Shown: positions 10,104-19,338 of the stretch, one piece after another
Numbering within the stretch: position 1 is the first letter of the stretch
Layout: each line of letters starts with the position of its first letter
From: JAFMDF01 sp965222705
GTDB lineage: Bacteria; Bacteroidota; Bacteroidia; Chitinophagales; Saprospiraceae
Direction: 5' to 3'
Assembly (NCBI GenBank): GCA_965222705.1
Contig: CBDCUO010000023.1
Coordinates: 1 to 64,000 of the forward strand
Length of the DNA: 64,000 nt
The notes under the pieces: model-generated
The model's input: the letters and a program-made list of their open reading frames with translations, nothing else
The model's database searches: none
Told to the model about the DNA's origin: nothing
Translations under genes and position numbers: made by a program

Positions 10104-11900
10104 TTATTGCACCACAATTTTTTTCGTTTCCCTGACTTCATTGCTATCAACATATAACACATAACTGCCCGCAGGAAGGTTGCTAAAATTGACAGTGCTT
10201 GCACCTCCGTTAATCTTTCGTCGAGCAACTGAGCGACCGCTTTCATCAAATAATTCTAATTGACCTTCAACAAGCATCTCTGGAAGCTCTACTTGAAAAG
10301 TGCCCTTACTGGGGTTAGGGAATACATGCATCATCAATTTTTTTGCTTGATGAGGGGCTGTTTGTAGGTGAGTACCTATTTCTTCTTCTTGTCTTCCTTT
10401 CCAAAAATCCAGTAAAAATATGCCACAAATATCATTACTAAAACTAAAGATACTAGCAATCAAATCCGTAGGGTCCTCTTGCAAAGAGATAGGAAGTATT
10501 TTATCCGTTACGGTTTGTATTGCATAATAGCTGATTCCGTCCACTAATATCTCTGTATCATAAGCATGACATGCATTATACCCGTCGTTAGCTGCATCTA
10601 CTACATACGTACTAAGCTGGTTATTTCCTTTATTAGCTACTTCTGCCCCTGCAAAACGAAATCCTTTATCATAAGCAATCATATCAGCAACAAATTCCAT
10701 ATAGGTATCTCTTCCGTAAATGTATTGGTCTTTTATTTGTCCATGAATGGTAATAATAGTGCTAAATATAGCTTCATCTAAAATATAAAACTCTGTAGCG
10801 GATTTTATTACTATTTCACCAACTAAAGCATAATTGCCATTTGATAATAATTCGATCTCTTTTACTTCCATCGCTTCTATTGTAGCATCAGAAGAAGGAT
10901 AAAAAGTATGCTGCCTGGTAATATACCCATTTTTATTTAAAGCTATAACAAAGACACTTTGTTCATTTGTTATAACATCGCGACCGTTCCCGGTAATGAT
11001 TATTGCATCCAACTCCTCATCTCCTATTTCCAAATAAGCACTTGCAGCCGCCAAGTCTGCAGCCCATAATTCTGTGCTATATTGATGTATGTATTTTATC
11101 CATTCAATGTTTCCATTAGACATATTGATTTTAGCAACACCAGCAAATCTGTTCGGATCGACTACATAGCCACTTCTTATTTCACAGTCAAGCAAGATAT
11201 AAGCCATATCATAAGATCTTTCAATGGTTACTACCCCAGCATTTAGGTTGTTTTGGTTATGAATTAGTCTATTCCAAAGAACTTTGCCAGTATTATCCAA
11301 CTTTAAAATCAAAGGTAAAGTATAACTATCCAGTCTTACAGTTGCTGCTATTAACCAGCCATCATCGGCTGCGGTCAATGACACATTTCCCACTTGAGCA
11401 GGAACAGCTACATCTGACTCAATGAATAATGCTGGATTAAAAGACTTATTCCACGCAACTGTTCCATCGGGTTGAATCACTGCAATAAAAATGGATTCTT
11501 TTAGATTATTATCTCCAATTTGAATACTGCTTGAAGACAACTCTTTTCCTACAATGCCAATTTGTTCTTTGCCTGCTCCAAAGTGATGCTTTACTTTTAA
11601 ATCAGTCGGCTTATAATTAACTGTATTTAGATTATGAAAGTCTAGTAGGCGATTATAGGTTTTTGACCAAATTTCTGTACCGTCTGTTTTTGTCTTAGTG
11701 ACAGTCATCGGAGTAGCTGATAGAAGACTTTCATGAACTTGAGAAGCAATATAGAACTCCTCATTATTATTTACATCTATCGCCTTCCCTTCTGAATGAC
11801 TATCGGTGCTGTTGGGGGTAAGCGTTTGAGTAAACGTCTGAGCTATTACCAGTTGAATATTAATTAAAAAGACAGCAAGAACAAAGATTGATTTTTTCAT
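10104..11900 (-). CDS. Secreted protein with type IX secretion C-terminal sorting domain
   Basis: 598 aa. The signal peptide (MKKSIFVLAVFLINIQLVIA) is followed by repeated beta-strand sections of the form 'D-x-T-G-K-V-L-W-N-R' at about 110-330, suggesting a PQQ-like or Kelch-like propeller. The last 75 residues are a type A sorting domain: VFPNPSKGTFQVELPE, then LELFDESGRSV, then FSNLPAGSYVLYV and a basic end (KKIVVQ). Such cargo crosses the outer membrane by the type IX system, which is confined to Bacteroidota. The function of the passenger is unknown. Confidence 0.92.
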   Translation of the reverse strand: MKKSIFVLAVFLINIQLVIAQTFTQTLTPNSTDSHSEGKAIDVNNNEEFYIASQVHESLLSATPMTVTKTKTDGTEIWSKTYNRLLDFHNLNTVNYKPTDLKVKHHFGAGKEQIGIVGKELSSSSIQIGDNNLKESIFIAVIQPDGTVAWNKSFNPALFIESDVAVPAQVGNVSLTAADDGWLIAATVRLDSYTLPLILKLDNTGKVLWNRLIHNQNNLNAGVVTIERSYDMAYILLDCEIRSGYVVDPNRFAGVAKINMSNGNIEWIKYIHQYSTELWAADLAAASAYLEIGDEELDAIIITGNGRDVITNEQSVFVIALNKNGYITRQHTFYPSSDATIEAMEVKEIELLSNGNYALVGEIVIKSATEFYILDEAIFSTIITIHGQIKDQYIYGRDTYMEFVADMIAYDKGFRFAGAEVANKGNNQLSTYVVDAANDGYNACHAYDTEILVDGISYYAIQTVTDKILPISLQEDPTDLIASIFSFSNDICGIFLLDFWKGRQEEEIGTHLQTAPHQAKKLMMHVFPNPSKGTFQVELPEMLVEGQLELFDESGRSVARRKINGGASTVNFSNLPAGSYVLYVDSNEVRETKKIVVQ

Positions 11901-12105
11901 GATATTATTTTTAGATTAAAAAGGGTTTTAGAATTAAAAGGATAACTTTTTTGTTATCTGACAATGCAAAGATGTCCCTAAAATCAAAAGCAGGTTTATA
12001 GCTATTATTCAACTATTTATATTGAATAGCTAAGGCTTATACCCATGTTGCAGAAGTTTACACTTATTGTTCAGAAAAGGAAAAGAGTAGTTGAAAAGTA
12101 GAGAT

Positions 12106-14967
12106 TTAACCTACTTTTTTTACTTGACTGGGGTTTATACCAAATTGTTCTTTAAAACATTTGGTAAAATAAGGCAGGCTACTAAATCCAAGTTGATAGG
12201 CAATTTCAGAGACCGTAGCGGCTCGTTGTTCCAATAAATTTTTAGCTCGATGCAGGCGCATAGTTCGAATAAAAACGCTCGGGGATTGATTAGTTAAAGC
12301 TTTTATTTTGCGATAAAGCTGACTTCGGCTCATTCCAATTTGTTTTTCAATATCCTCAATGCTGAATTTCTCATCCTCCATGTTTTCCTCAACTATCTGA
12401 ATTACATTTTTAAGAAATTGCTGATCCATAGATTCTACAACTATCTCAGCGGGTTTCAAGGCCGCAACTTCTCCAAATTTTCGCTGCAAAAGCTGCCGAT
12501 GTTCAATTAATTTTTGAATGCGAAGATTGAGTTCTTGTGCATCAAAAGGCTTGGTCAAATAAACATCTATTCCTGTGGCAATGCCTTCTAGTCGATCTTC
12601 CTGCTCTGTTTTGGCAGTCAACATAATGATTGGAATATGACTAGTCACTTCATCCGTTCGGATGGCTTTTGCAAAAGCATATCCATCCATTTCTGGCATC
12701 ATTACATCAGTAAGAATGAGATCGGGCACCAGAGATTGGGCTTTTTCCAAACCTGTTTTCCCATTTTCTGCTTCTGTTAGCTGATAGTTTCCAATAATGC
12801 TATCCTTGATATAAGTACGAACATCGGGGTTATCTTCTACGATCAGCACGGAAGTTGCATCTTCGTCAAGAATTGAATCATCTTTTTTATGTACTGCTTC
12901 ACTATTTTCTATAAGAACTGGAGCAGTCGTTTCTTCATTTTGTTGATTCCCTATTTCCAATTCTAAAAAAGCCGCTTTGTCAATGGGTAAAGTAATTGTA
13001 AATAAAGCTCCTTGTCCTTCTTCACTTTCCACGATAATTCTGCCACGATGAATTTCGACCAATTCTTTGGTTAATGCCAAGCCAATTCCCGTACCAAGTA
13101 CTTGGTCAGCAGCATTGTCAGCTTGATAAAATCGCTCAAAAATATTTGCAACTTGCTCTGAAGGAATACCAATCCCTGTATCCTGTACACTCAAGAGTAA
13201 CTGACCGTCTAAAATATTGACATGAGCCGTCACTTTACCTTCTTCGGGGGTAAACTTAATGGCATTAGATAATAAGTTATTGATAATCTTTTCCAATTTG
13301 TCCCTATCAAAAAAGCCGTGTGTAGCATGAATGGGAAAGCTGGTTTGAAAACGAATATTCTTTCGAGCAGCCATTGACTCAAAAGAGAGGATTAAGGGCC
13401 GAATGAATTTTACAATATCTCCTTCATTCACCTTCAATTGCATTTTTCCTGCTTCTAGTTTTGATAAATCCAGTAACTGATTTACTAGTTTCAAAAGTCG
13501 TTGTCCATTTTGTAGCATTATTTTGTTATAATGCTTTTCGTCTCCCTGAAAGGTGCCTTTAAGCATATCTTGCAATGGTCCAATAATGAGAGTTAGGGGG
13601 GTGCGAAATTCGTGAGAAATATTTGCAAAAAAATTAGACTTTAGTTGATTTAATGTCCTTAGTTTTTCCGCTTCCACTTGCTCAGTTTGCAAAGCAAGTT
13701 CTATTTTGTGTTTTTTTATTTTTTGCCGATTCTGATACCATTGAAATAAAAGTCCAAATGATAGCAATAATAAAAAAGTACCCGCAAATAGCCCATTTCG
13801 CAGGCGTTCCTGTTGCAAAAGAGCTAATTCCTGTTCTGCTATTTTTTTTTCTTTCTTCGCTGTCTGGTATTTCACTTCCATTTCCGTCAATTCCTCTGAG
13901 CCTTTTTCATAAAGTAAAGTGTCTGCAATAGCAATGTAATTTTTAAAGTAAAAATAAGCACTGTCATACTGACCGAGGGTACCATATACTTCCCCAATAA
14001 AATAGAGTTGGAGCATACTATCTCTTACGGTACTTTTAGAAAATTTATTTAAAGCTGATGATTTTTGCACATATAAAAGCGCAGCGTCTTTAGCTCCCAT
14101 TTCTGCATAGCACGAAGCTAAGTTATTGTAGGTCGCCAATAAACCTTTCGGGTATTTAAGTTTTTCCCAAATAGAAGCTGCTTCCTGAAAATAAGAAATA
14201 GCTGCTTCCCATTGATTATTGCCTCCATATACAGTTCCCAATTTAAAATTGATATATGCCTGCTGACTTTCATTTCCTACTTCTTTGATGAGATTTTGGG
14301 CTTTATTCAGGTAATCAATAGATTCCTCAAAAGGAAGGTCACAAGAGGACAAAGTAACATAAGTATTAATCAACTCTTGATTATGCTGCCCGTCTTCAAA
14401 AATTTTTACTGCCTTTAGATAATAGATTTTAGCCTGTGAAAGGTTAAAGCGGTCGAAATACATATTGCCCAATGTATAATAACTAGTACCTTCTTCCAGT
14501 TTATTACCAGTTTTTCGGGCTAGTTCTATAGATGCCAAACTATATGCTGCTCCTTTCGCTAGTTCCCCTTTAGCATTATAAATATTACTCAATAAACCGT
14601 AACACTCGTGCAAGTAAATAGCTTTTTTCAGTTCTTTAGCTATTTTAAAACCTTTTTCTGCACTACCTAAAGCCTTCGCATACTGTCCTTGTTGATACAG
14701 TACATTGGCATATGTATAATGCGCTTTGAATAGGCTTACAGATACTCCTAGCTTAACCGCTAAATCTTCTGCTTCTTTCGCTCTTTGAGCTGCTTTATCA
14801 AGGTCAACCTGTTCGTATAGATTCGACAGTCTTACCAAAGTATGAACCTTAATGGTATCGTTTTTTTGTTGGAGCAATTGCATTTCTAACTGGGTAATTG
14901 CCTCTTGTTGTCCATAGAGCAGGGATAGCGTAAGGAGAAGAAGTATAGAAATAAGAAGGCGGGGCAT
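12106..14967 (-). CDS. TPR hybrid sensor: histidine kinase, receiver and AraC-type DNA-binding domain in one chain
   Basis: 953 aa. A signal peptide is followed by TPR repeats (about 20-370), one transmembrane helix (about 392-410) and a coiled coil. The HisKA domain (H box NISHEFRTPLTLIIG, about 450), the HATPase_c domain (NNLLSNAIKF, DTGIGIP, GTGIGLALTKELV) and the receiver domain (LIVEDNPDVRTYI; phospho-Asp in LILTDVMMPEMDG; Lys in YLTKPF) come next. The AraC HTH (about 850-953) ends with LGFSSLPYFTKCFKEQFG. It resembles HTCS regulators but with a TPR input instead of propellers. Signal reception, phosphorelay and promoter binding are therefore in one protein. The kinase at 44940-47111 has the same output half with a different sensor. 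Confidence 0.95.
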   Translation of the reverse strand: MPRLLISILLLLTLSLLYGQQEAITQLEMQLLQQKNDTIKVHTLVRLSNLYEQVDLDKAAQRAKEAEDLAVKLGVSVSLFKAHYTYANVLYQQGQYAKALGSAEKGFKIAKELKKAIYLHECYGLLSNIYNAKGELAKGAAYSLASIELARKTGNKLEEGTSYYTLGNMYFDRFNLSQAKIYYLKAVKIFEDGQHNQELINTYVTLSSCDLPFEESIDYLNKAQNLIKEVGNESQQAYINFKLGTVYGGNNQWEAAISYFQEAASIWEKLKYPKGLLATYNNLASCYAEMGAKDAALLYVQKSSALNKFSKSTVRDSMLQLYFIGEVYGTLGQYDSAYFYFKNYIAIADTLLYEKGSEELTEMEVKYQTAKKEKKIAEQELALLQQERLRNGLFAGTFLLLLSFGLLFQWYQNRQKIKKHKIELALQTEQVEAEKLRTLNQLKSNFFANISHEFRTPLTLIIGPLQDMLKGTFQGDEKHYNKIMLQNGQRLLKLVNQLLDLSKLEAGKMQLKVNEGDIVKFIRPLILSFESMAARKNIRFQTSFPIHATHGFFDRDKLEKIINNLLSNAIKFTPEEGKVTAHVNILDGQLLLSVQDTGIGIPSEQVANIFERFYQADNAADQVLGTGIGLALTKELVEIHRGRIIVESEEGQGALFTITLPIDKAAFLELEIGNQQNEETTAPVLIENSEAVHKKDDSILDEDATSVLIVEDNPDVRTYIKDSIIGNYQLTEAENGKTGLEKAQSLVPDLILTDVMMPEMDGYAFAKAIRTDEVTSHIPIIMLTAKTEQEDRLEGIATGIDVYLTKPFDAQELNLRIQKLIEHRQLLQRKFGEVAALKPAEIVVESMDQQFLKNVIQIVEENMEDEKFSIEDIEKQIGMSRSQLYRKIKALTNQSPSVFIRTMRLHRAKNLLEQRAATVSEIAYQLGFSSLPYFTKCFKEQFGINPSQVKKVG

Positions 14968-15034
14968 AGTTATATTTTCTTATGAAAATTTCTCAAATTT
15001 AACTGTTTTTCGTCATATTTGTTTACTATAACTA

Positions 15035-15246
15035 CTATTTGCGTTCGCTCTGGCATTTCTATTTCCAATAAGTCCATTCCATTTGGCAAGGCACTGGCCT
15101 GGCTTAATTTCAATTGAAAATCTTTTGCGACATTATTCTTTGCCTTCAAAATCGAAATATCATGGTAGAATTTATGATAAGCCTTCGCCAATTCATAGCA
15201 AAAATTGGCAATAATAGAGGGATCGTAAGTGGTTGCCGCCTCTTCT
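15035..15246 (-). pseudogene. argS: C-terminal remnant of arginyl-tRNA synthetase
   Basis: On the minus strand the frame reads TTYDPSIIANFCYELAKAYHKFYHD and later GMDLLEIEMPER, which matches the anticodon-binding C-terminal end of ArgRS. The stretch between them is degraded (QASALPNG, where intact proteins have a longer V-I-x-x-G section) and there is no normal stop after MPER. The catalytic domain is absent from the window. This is a dead fragment, probably left by duplication or rearrangement. It lies directly beside the algH fragment and the first IS. Confidence 0.8.
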
Positions 15247-15339
15247 ATAAAATCAGATCCTGTTCCTGTGGTTGTAGGTTATTATAGTTTTTTTACAAAG
15301 ATAAATCTACATCCGGTGCTTTTCAAACCACACCATTGC

Positions 15340-15447
15340 ATCATACATAAGAATATTGAATGCAAAAACGACTGCAGATTTAAAATAGGGGTTTATCATA
15401 AAAGGCTCGGCAAGTAAAATATTTCCAGTATCTATGTTCTGTTGCAT
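15340..15447 (-). pseudogene. 5' remnant of a second yqgE/algH gene
   Basis: Translation from 15447 gives QQNIDTGNILLAEPFMINP then FKSAVV, nearly the same as the start of the intact gene at 8691 (QQHIDTGNILLAEPFMIDP...FKRAVV). Similarity then stops within about 35 residues. It is a truncated paralogue next to the argS fragment, so this 500-base stretch between the last chromosomal gene and the first IS is made of broken gene ends. Confidence 0.8.
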
Positions 15448-15541
15448 TTTTCTCAAGAATTTAGAACATGAAGAAAGAACATCATTGAGGCTACAAAATT
15501 CCGTTTTTAGAGCCCAAAACTCCATTTCTGAACATGCTCTT

Positions 15542-16987
15542 TACTTGACTTTAGCCATTTAAGCAGCTCTGGTAGCCATAAAAAATAAATGGTCAAGCCA
15601 ATGTTGATTTAATTTATGAATGTCAGGTTTATCCCTAGACATTGAAAAATAATTATTTCGCCAAATTAGCAATCTAACAGAGGCGATAGCATCCGAAAAA
15701 GTCGGATGTGATTTTTGATACCATGCTGTCGTTTTTACTACTAATAAATTTTGTTGGTGTAGCTTATCGGTCATAATGGTGATGATGCTAAATAACGCCA
15801 TCAAAATTGGAGTTGTTCTAGCTATTGCTTTATCAGACCATTGTCTTTGAGTTTCTACTCCTAAATGAGTTCTGACTTCTTCAAAAGTGACTTCAACCGT
15901 CCATCTTCGGATAAAGAAGTTAATAATCTCAAGAATAGGTAAGTCTAATTTAGTACATAATAAGGCACTTGTTTTAATAACTCCATTAGGGTCCTTAATC
16001 AAACCCCATCGAATAGGTAAAGGCCTCATTCCTGAATGATACCAAATGGCAGTTCCTGTAGCAATTAATAATTCTACTTGTCCATGATTGTACCATTTAG
16101 GAATAGTCAGTTTTACCCATTGAGTGGTTGGGTCATCAGCTAGTTGTTCTAGATTTTTTAATCGCTGACCCTTTTTACGATTTCGTCCAGGACGCCCTTT
16201 AGGTCTTTGAGGAACAAAATCATAAAGTGCAGCATCTAGACGCAACCGAGTGATGACACAAACATGATTACGCACAGCTGCTAGTAGTTCAATGACCGCA
16301 TAAGAAGAGTCTGCCACAATGATAATCAAGCGATTAGGCAACCAACGACTTAGTTGCAACATCATCTGGCGAGCCCAATCGGTTATTTTCTTATGCTGTT
16401 TGCCATTTTGCTCATTGTACCGTTCAGAAGGAGCCAGTACCGTCAGAAATGGTAATGCCCATACTCGGTTAGCCCAACTGATGGGTGTTAGAAGCATCAT
16501 ACTAATCCATCTTAGACCGCTACACTTGACAAAGTGACTTTTGGAAGATCGCACTGGGTCTCTATAAATGCCTTTTGTCTTTATTGCTTTTCCTCGTCTT
16601 CTTTCTATTGTTTCATCTATGCCAAAAATTAATGGCTCAGACGATAGGGAAAAATGTTTGACAAGTTGAAGTAATAAAATATGGGCTGATTTATAGCACG
16701 ACCACTTGGCTCTACTTAGGACTCGATGGTATTTATGAAAACGTTTTTCGTTACTAAGTCCAACTGCTCTTAAGGCACTACAGACTGTACGACGACCGAC
16801 TACTAAAATACTACCTAGTAGTAAAAATTTTGCATGTTCAAAGACCTTGTGGCTAAATATCGGAGCAAATACCGATATTTGCTGCAAGAATTCTTTTGGA
16901 AGAGTAAACATTTTTTATTGATTTTGGCGAATCAAATTTACTCATCTTTAAGAATTCTCTTTTTATTTTCAAATGGCTAAAGTCGAG
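15542..16987 (-). mobile_element. IS701/IS4-like insertion sequence, copy 1
   Basis: A 1446-bp element with imperfect terminal inverted repeats, CTTGACTTTAGCCATTT at the left and CTCGACTTTAGCCATTT read inward at the right. A second copy of the same length is at 50588-52033. In both copies the bases CTT lie just outside each end, so a 3-bp target duplication or a CTT preference is possible. The right end abuts the Hsp70-like gene in frame, and the 5' part of that gene has been lost on the left. Confidence 0.85.
15559..16911 (-). CDS. DDE transposase (IS701/IS4-like)
   Basis: 450 aa. DDE-type features are GIDETIERRRG (first Asp, about 118), IIVADSSYAVIEL (second Asp, about 199) and FIRRWTVEVTFEEVRTHLG (Glu, about 345). 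It is intact and appears functional. The copy at 50605-51957 differs by one visible residue (W here, S there, in NRVxALPF), so the two insertions are recent. Confidence 0.9.
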   Translation of the reverse strand: MFTLPKEFLQQISVFAPIFSHKVFEHAKFLLLGSILVVGRRTVCSALRAVGLSNEKRFHKYHRVLSRAKWSCYKSAHILLLQLVKHFSLSSEPLIFGIDETIERRRGKAIKTKGIYRDPVRSSKSHFVKCSGLRWISMMLLTPISWANRVWALPFLTVLAPSERYNEQNGKQHKKITDWARQMMLQLSRWLPNRLIIIVADSSYAVIELLAAVRNHVCVITRLRLDAALYDFVPQRPKGRPGRNRKKGQRLKNLEQLADDPTTQWVKLTIPKWYNHGQVELLIATGTAIWYHSGMRPLPIRWGLIKDPNGVIKTSALLCTKLDLPILEIINFFIRRWTVEVTFEEVRTHLGVETQRQWSDKAIARTTPILMALFSIITIMTDKLHQQNLLVVKTTAWYQKSHPTFSDAIASVRLLIWRNNYFSMSRDKPDIHKLNQHWLDHLFFMATRAA

Positions 16988-17165
16988 CTTGGATGCTAAA
17001 TTATTTTTTACAAAATGATGATATAGACCTTTTTAATGATGAAATTGTAAAACATAGATTTGAAGAAGCAGCTGAAAAGGCTAAAATAGAATTAACAAGT
17101 AAGGATCAAGTAGATGTCCATATTCCCTTTATTTCTGTTAATGGATTTATAACTGATTTAAAATT

Positions 17166-18757
17166 TTAGAGTTTTGACAGAAAATGAGGTGGGCAAAAAA
17201 AAGGCAGAGTGCTTGCATTAGAAAAAGTGTGAAAAAGCAAAAAAAAATCTAAGCGAGCAATTCTGCCATGACATATTAGAGATGGACATAAATCGTTCCA
17301 AATCTCTAACAAACCTAATCATGGCTCTGTCCAGTTATCAGAAAGCTGATAGTTTAGTCCAAATAAGTGACAGTCCAGTATTTCATTATCAATTCTCTAG
17401 TATATTTAAACCAATACATCATTTGGCATATACAGAGAAAGGTTATGACTACCGAAAAGCGCAAATACTTGGACAATGTTTGAAATATGCAAAGCCGCAA
17501 AAACGAGTATTGTTACACACAGATGTTACCTCTTTGATAAAGGAACATTCCCCCACATTGGAAAATCGACAGCATGTCAAAAAATCCAATAATGTAATCA
17601 AGGGGAATAAACCTTTAGGAATAGGTTACCCATTATCAAGCATCAATTTATCGGCTGAATCTAAGTGGTCTTTACCCTTACAAAGAGGTAGAGTACCTTT
17701 AGAACATACCGAAAGTAGTTATGCAGTGGAACAGATTAAGGCACTTTTGCCTACTTTGCTGCTGAGCTTGCAATATGATTTAATCATCAACACCACAGAC
17801 AGTAGTTATACTCATGCAGGCTATTTAAGTCCGCTTTATGAAGAAGATAACTTAGTCTGTATCAGTCGTTTTCGCTGTGGTTCAAAAGTTTTTACATTTG
17901 CTGCCGGGGATAATCCAAGAGGAACACCAAGAGTATATGAAGACTGTTTTTATTTGAGAAATCAGACCCGAATACATAAAGGTAAAGCTCCCAAAACAGG
18001 TGAAGTTTATGAAAAAGAGCAAGTCACTATTTACGATTTACCTTGCTCAGAAGAACAACACTTTGAAACAACTACTAAAAAAGGCAGACCGATAATTATC
18101 CAGCTTTATCGATGGAACGATTTAAAAATTCGTTCCAAAAATGGTCATTGTATGAAGCATAAACCATTTGATTTAGTAGGTGTCAAAGTAGTAGATGCCG
18201 ATACAGGAGCACTCGTTTTTAAAAGAGAAATGTTCTTCGGTATTTTCGGAAAAAGAAAAACCGAAATCTCTTTAGGGCAATCTTACTGGGATTATCGGCA
18301 TCGCTATGATATTGAACCGTCTTTTCGGTTCAATAAGCAAAAAATGTTCTTAGATAGTTATGATTGCGAGGATGTTCAGCATTTAGATAATTTTCTACTG
18401 ATTAATCAATTAGCCAATTGGTTACTTTATGTAGCATCAGATGAAGTCGAATTTATCCCCAGAAAATGGGAACGGAATAAGGCTAATCCACCACCGAAAC
18501 CTGATAAATTATCTATTGCTAAAACTCGTCGCTCAGCCGAAGGACTTTTTTTAACTTTTGACAAAGCACCCTTTTTGCCAAAACCTTCAAAAAAAGGAAA
18601 AGGCAATATCAAAAAGGAGCGACCACACTTTAAAGTGGTCAAAAAAGTTAAGAAAAAGCCTCCTGATAAATGATCTTTGGCTTCTTTAAGCCAAGTCATA
18701 TTAACTTTATTTTTAACAGCTCCCCACTGAAAGGAGAGGAAGTTGTCAAAACTCTAA
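17166..18757 (+). mobile_element. 1592-bp IS, copy A (plus orientation)
   Basis: The ends are perfect inverted repeats TTAGAGTTTTGACA / TGTCAAAACTCTAA. The element is flanked by the direct repeat TAAAATT (17159-17165 and 18758-18764), a 7-bp target duplication. It carries one transposase gene. It is identical in length to the inverted copy at 19339-20930. Confidence 0.93.
17282..18673 (+). CDS. DDE transposase of the 1592-bp IS
   Basis: 463 aa. It has a DDE-like core (LLHTDVTSLIKEHS near 80, LIINTTDSSYTHAGY near 165 and YRHRYDIEPSFRFNKQK near 345, the last giving the Glu) and a lysine-rich tail. It matches my memory of a Bacteroidota/cyanobacterial group of IS4-superfamily-like transposases, but I cannot fix the family. 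It is intact and identical to the product of 19423-20814. Confidence 0.85.
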   Translation: MDINRSKSLTNLIMALSSYQKADSLVQISDSPVFHYQFSSIFKPIHHLAYTEKGYDYRKAQILGQCLKYAKPQKRVLLHTDVTSLIKEHSPTLENRQHVKKSNNVIKGNKPLGIGYPLSSINLSAESKWSLPLQRGRVPLEHTESSYAVEQIKALLPTLLLSLQYDLIINTTDSSYTHAGYLSPLYEEDNLVCISRFRCGSKVFTFAAGDNPRGTPRVYEDCFYLRNQTRIHKGKAPKTGEVYEKEQVTIYDLPCSEEQHFETTTKKGRPIIIQLYRWNDLKIRSKNGHCMKHKPFDLVGVKVVDADTGALVFKREMFFGIFGKRKTEISLGQSYWDYRHRYDIEPSFRFNKQKMFLDSYDCEDVQHLDNFLLINQLANWLLYVASDEVEFIPRKWERNKANPPPKPDKLSIAKTRRSAEGLFLTFDKAPFLPKPSKKGKGNIKKERPHFKVVKKVKKKPPDK

Positions 18758-19338
18758 TAAAATTAAGTATCTCAAAAATAATTTTGAATGACTTATGTGA
18801 AGATTTAATTCAAAAATCAATAACCCATACCAAAGAAGCAATGGAGCAGTTTGAAGAATACCATAGTTTGAGGGGGGAAATAACTGATGTCTTTTTAGTA
18901 GGTAGTGCTGCAAAAATGCCTTTAATTCAAAATAAATTAAACACCTTTTTTAAGAAAGAAATTAAGAGAAGTAGAAACTCAGAATTTGTTGTAGCACTTG
19001 GGGCTGCTTTACAAGGAGGAATTTTAAATGGGGACATATCAGATAACTTACTATTAGATGCGCTTCCTTTTTCTTTAAGAGTTAGGGTTGAAAATAAAAC
19101 TAAAATTATCCTTGACAAGGATTCCACAATTCCTACATTTCAAACAAGAGAAATGGAAATTAAAAAACAAGACAATGTATGCATAAAAATTGAACAGAAT
19201 TATAGTGACCTTTCAAACCAGTTTACTGAATTAGCACGATTTAATATTGATTTAACTAATTATAAACCCGAAAATATTCACTTAGGTTTTGATATAGATG
19301 CTAATGGAAGAATAACTTTTTTCATATCACCAACAGTT

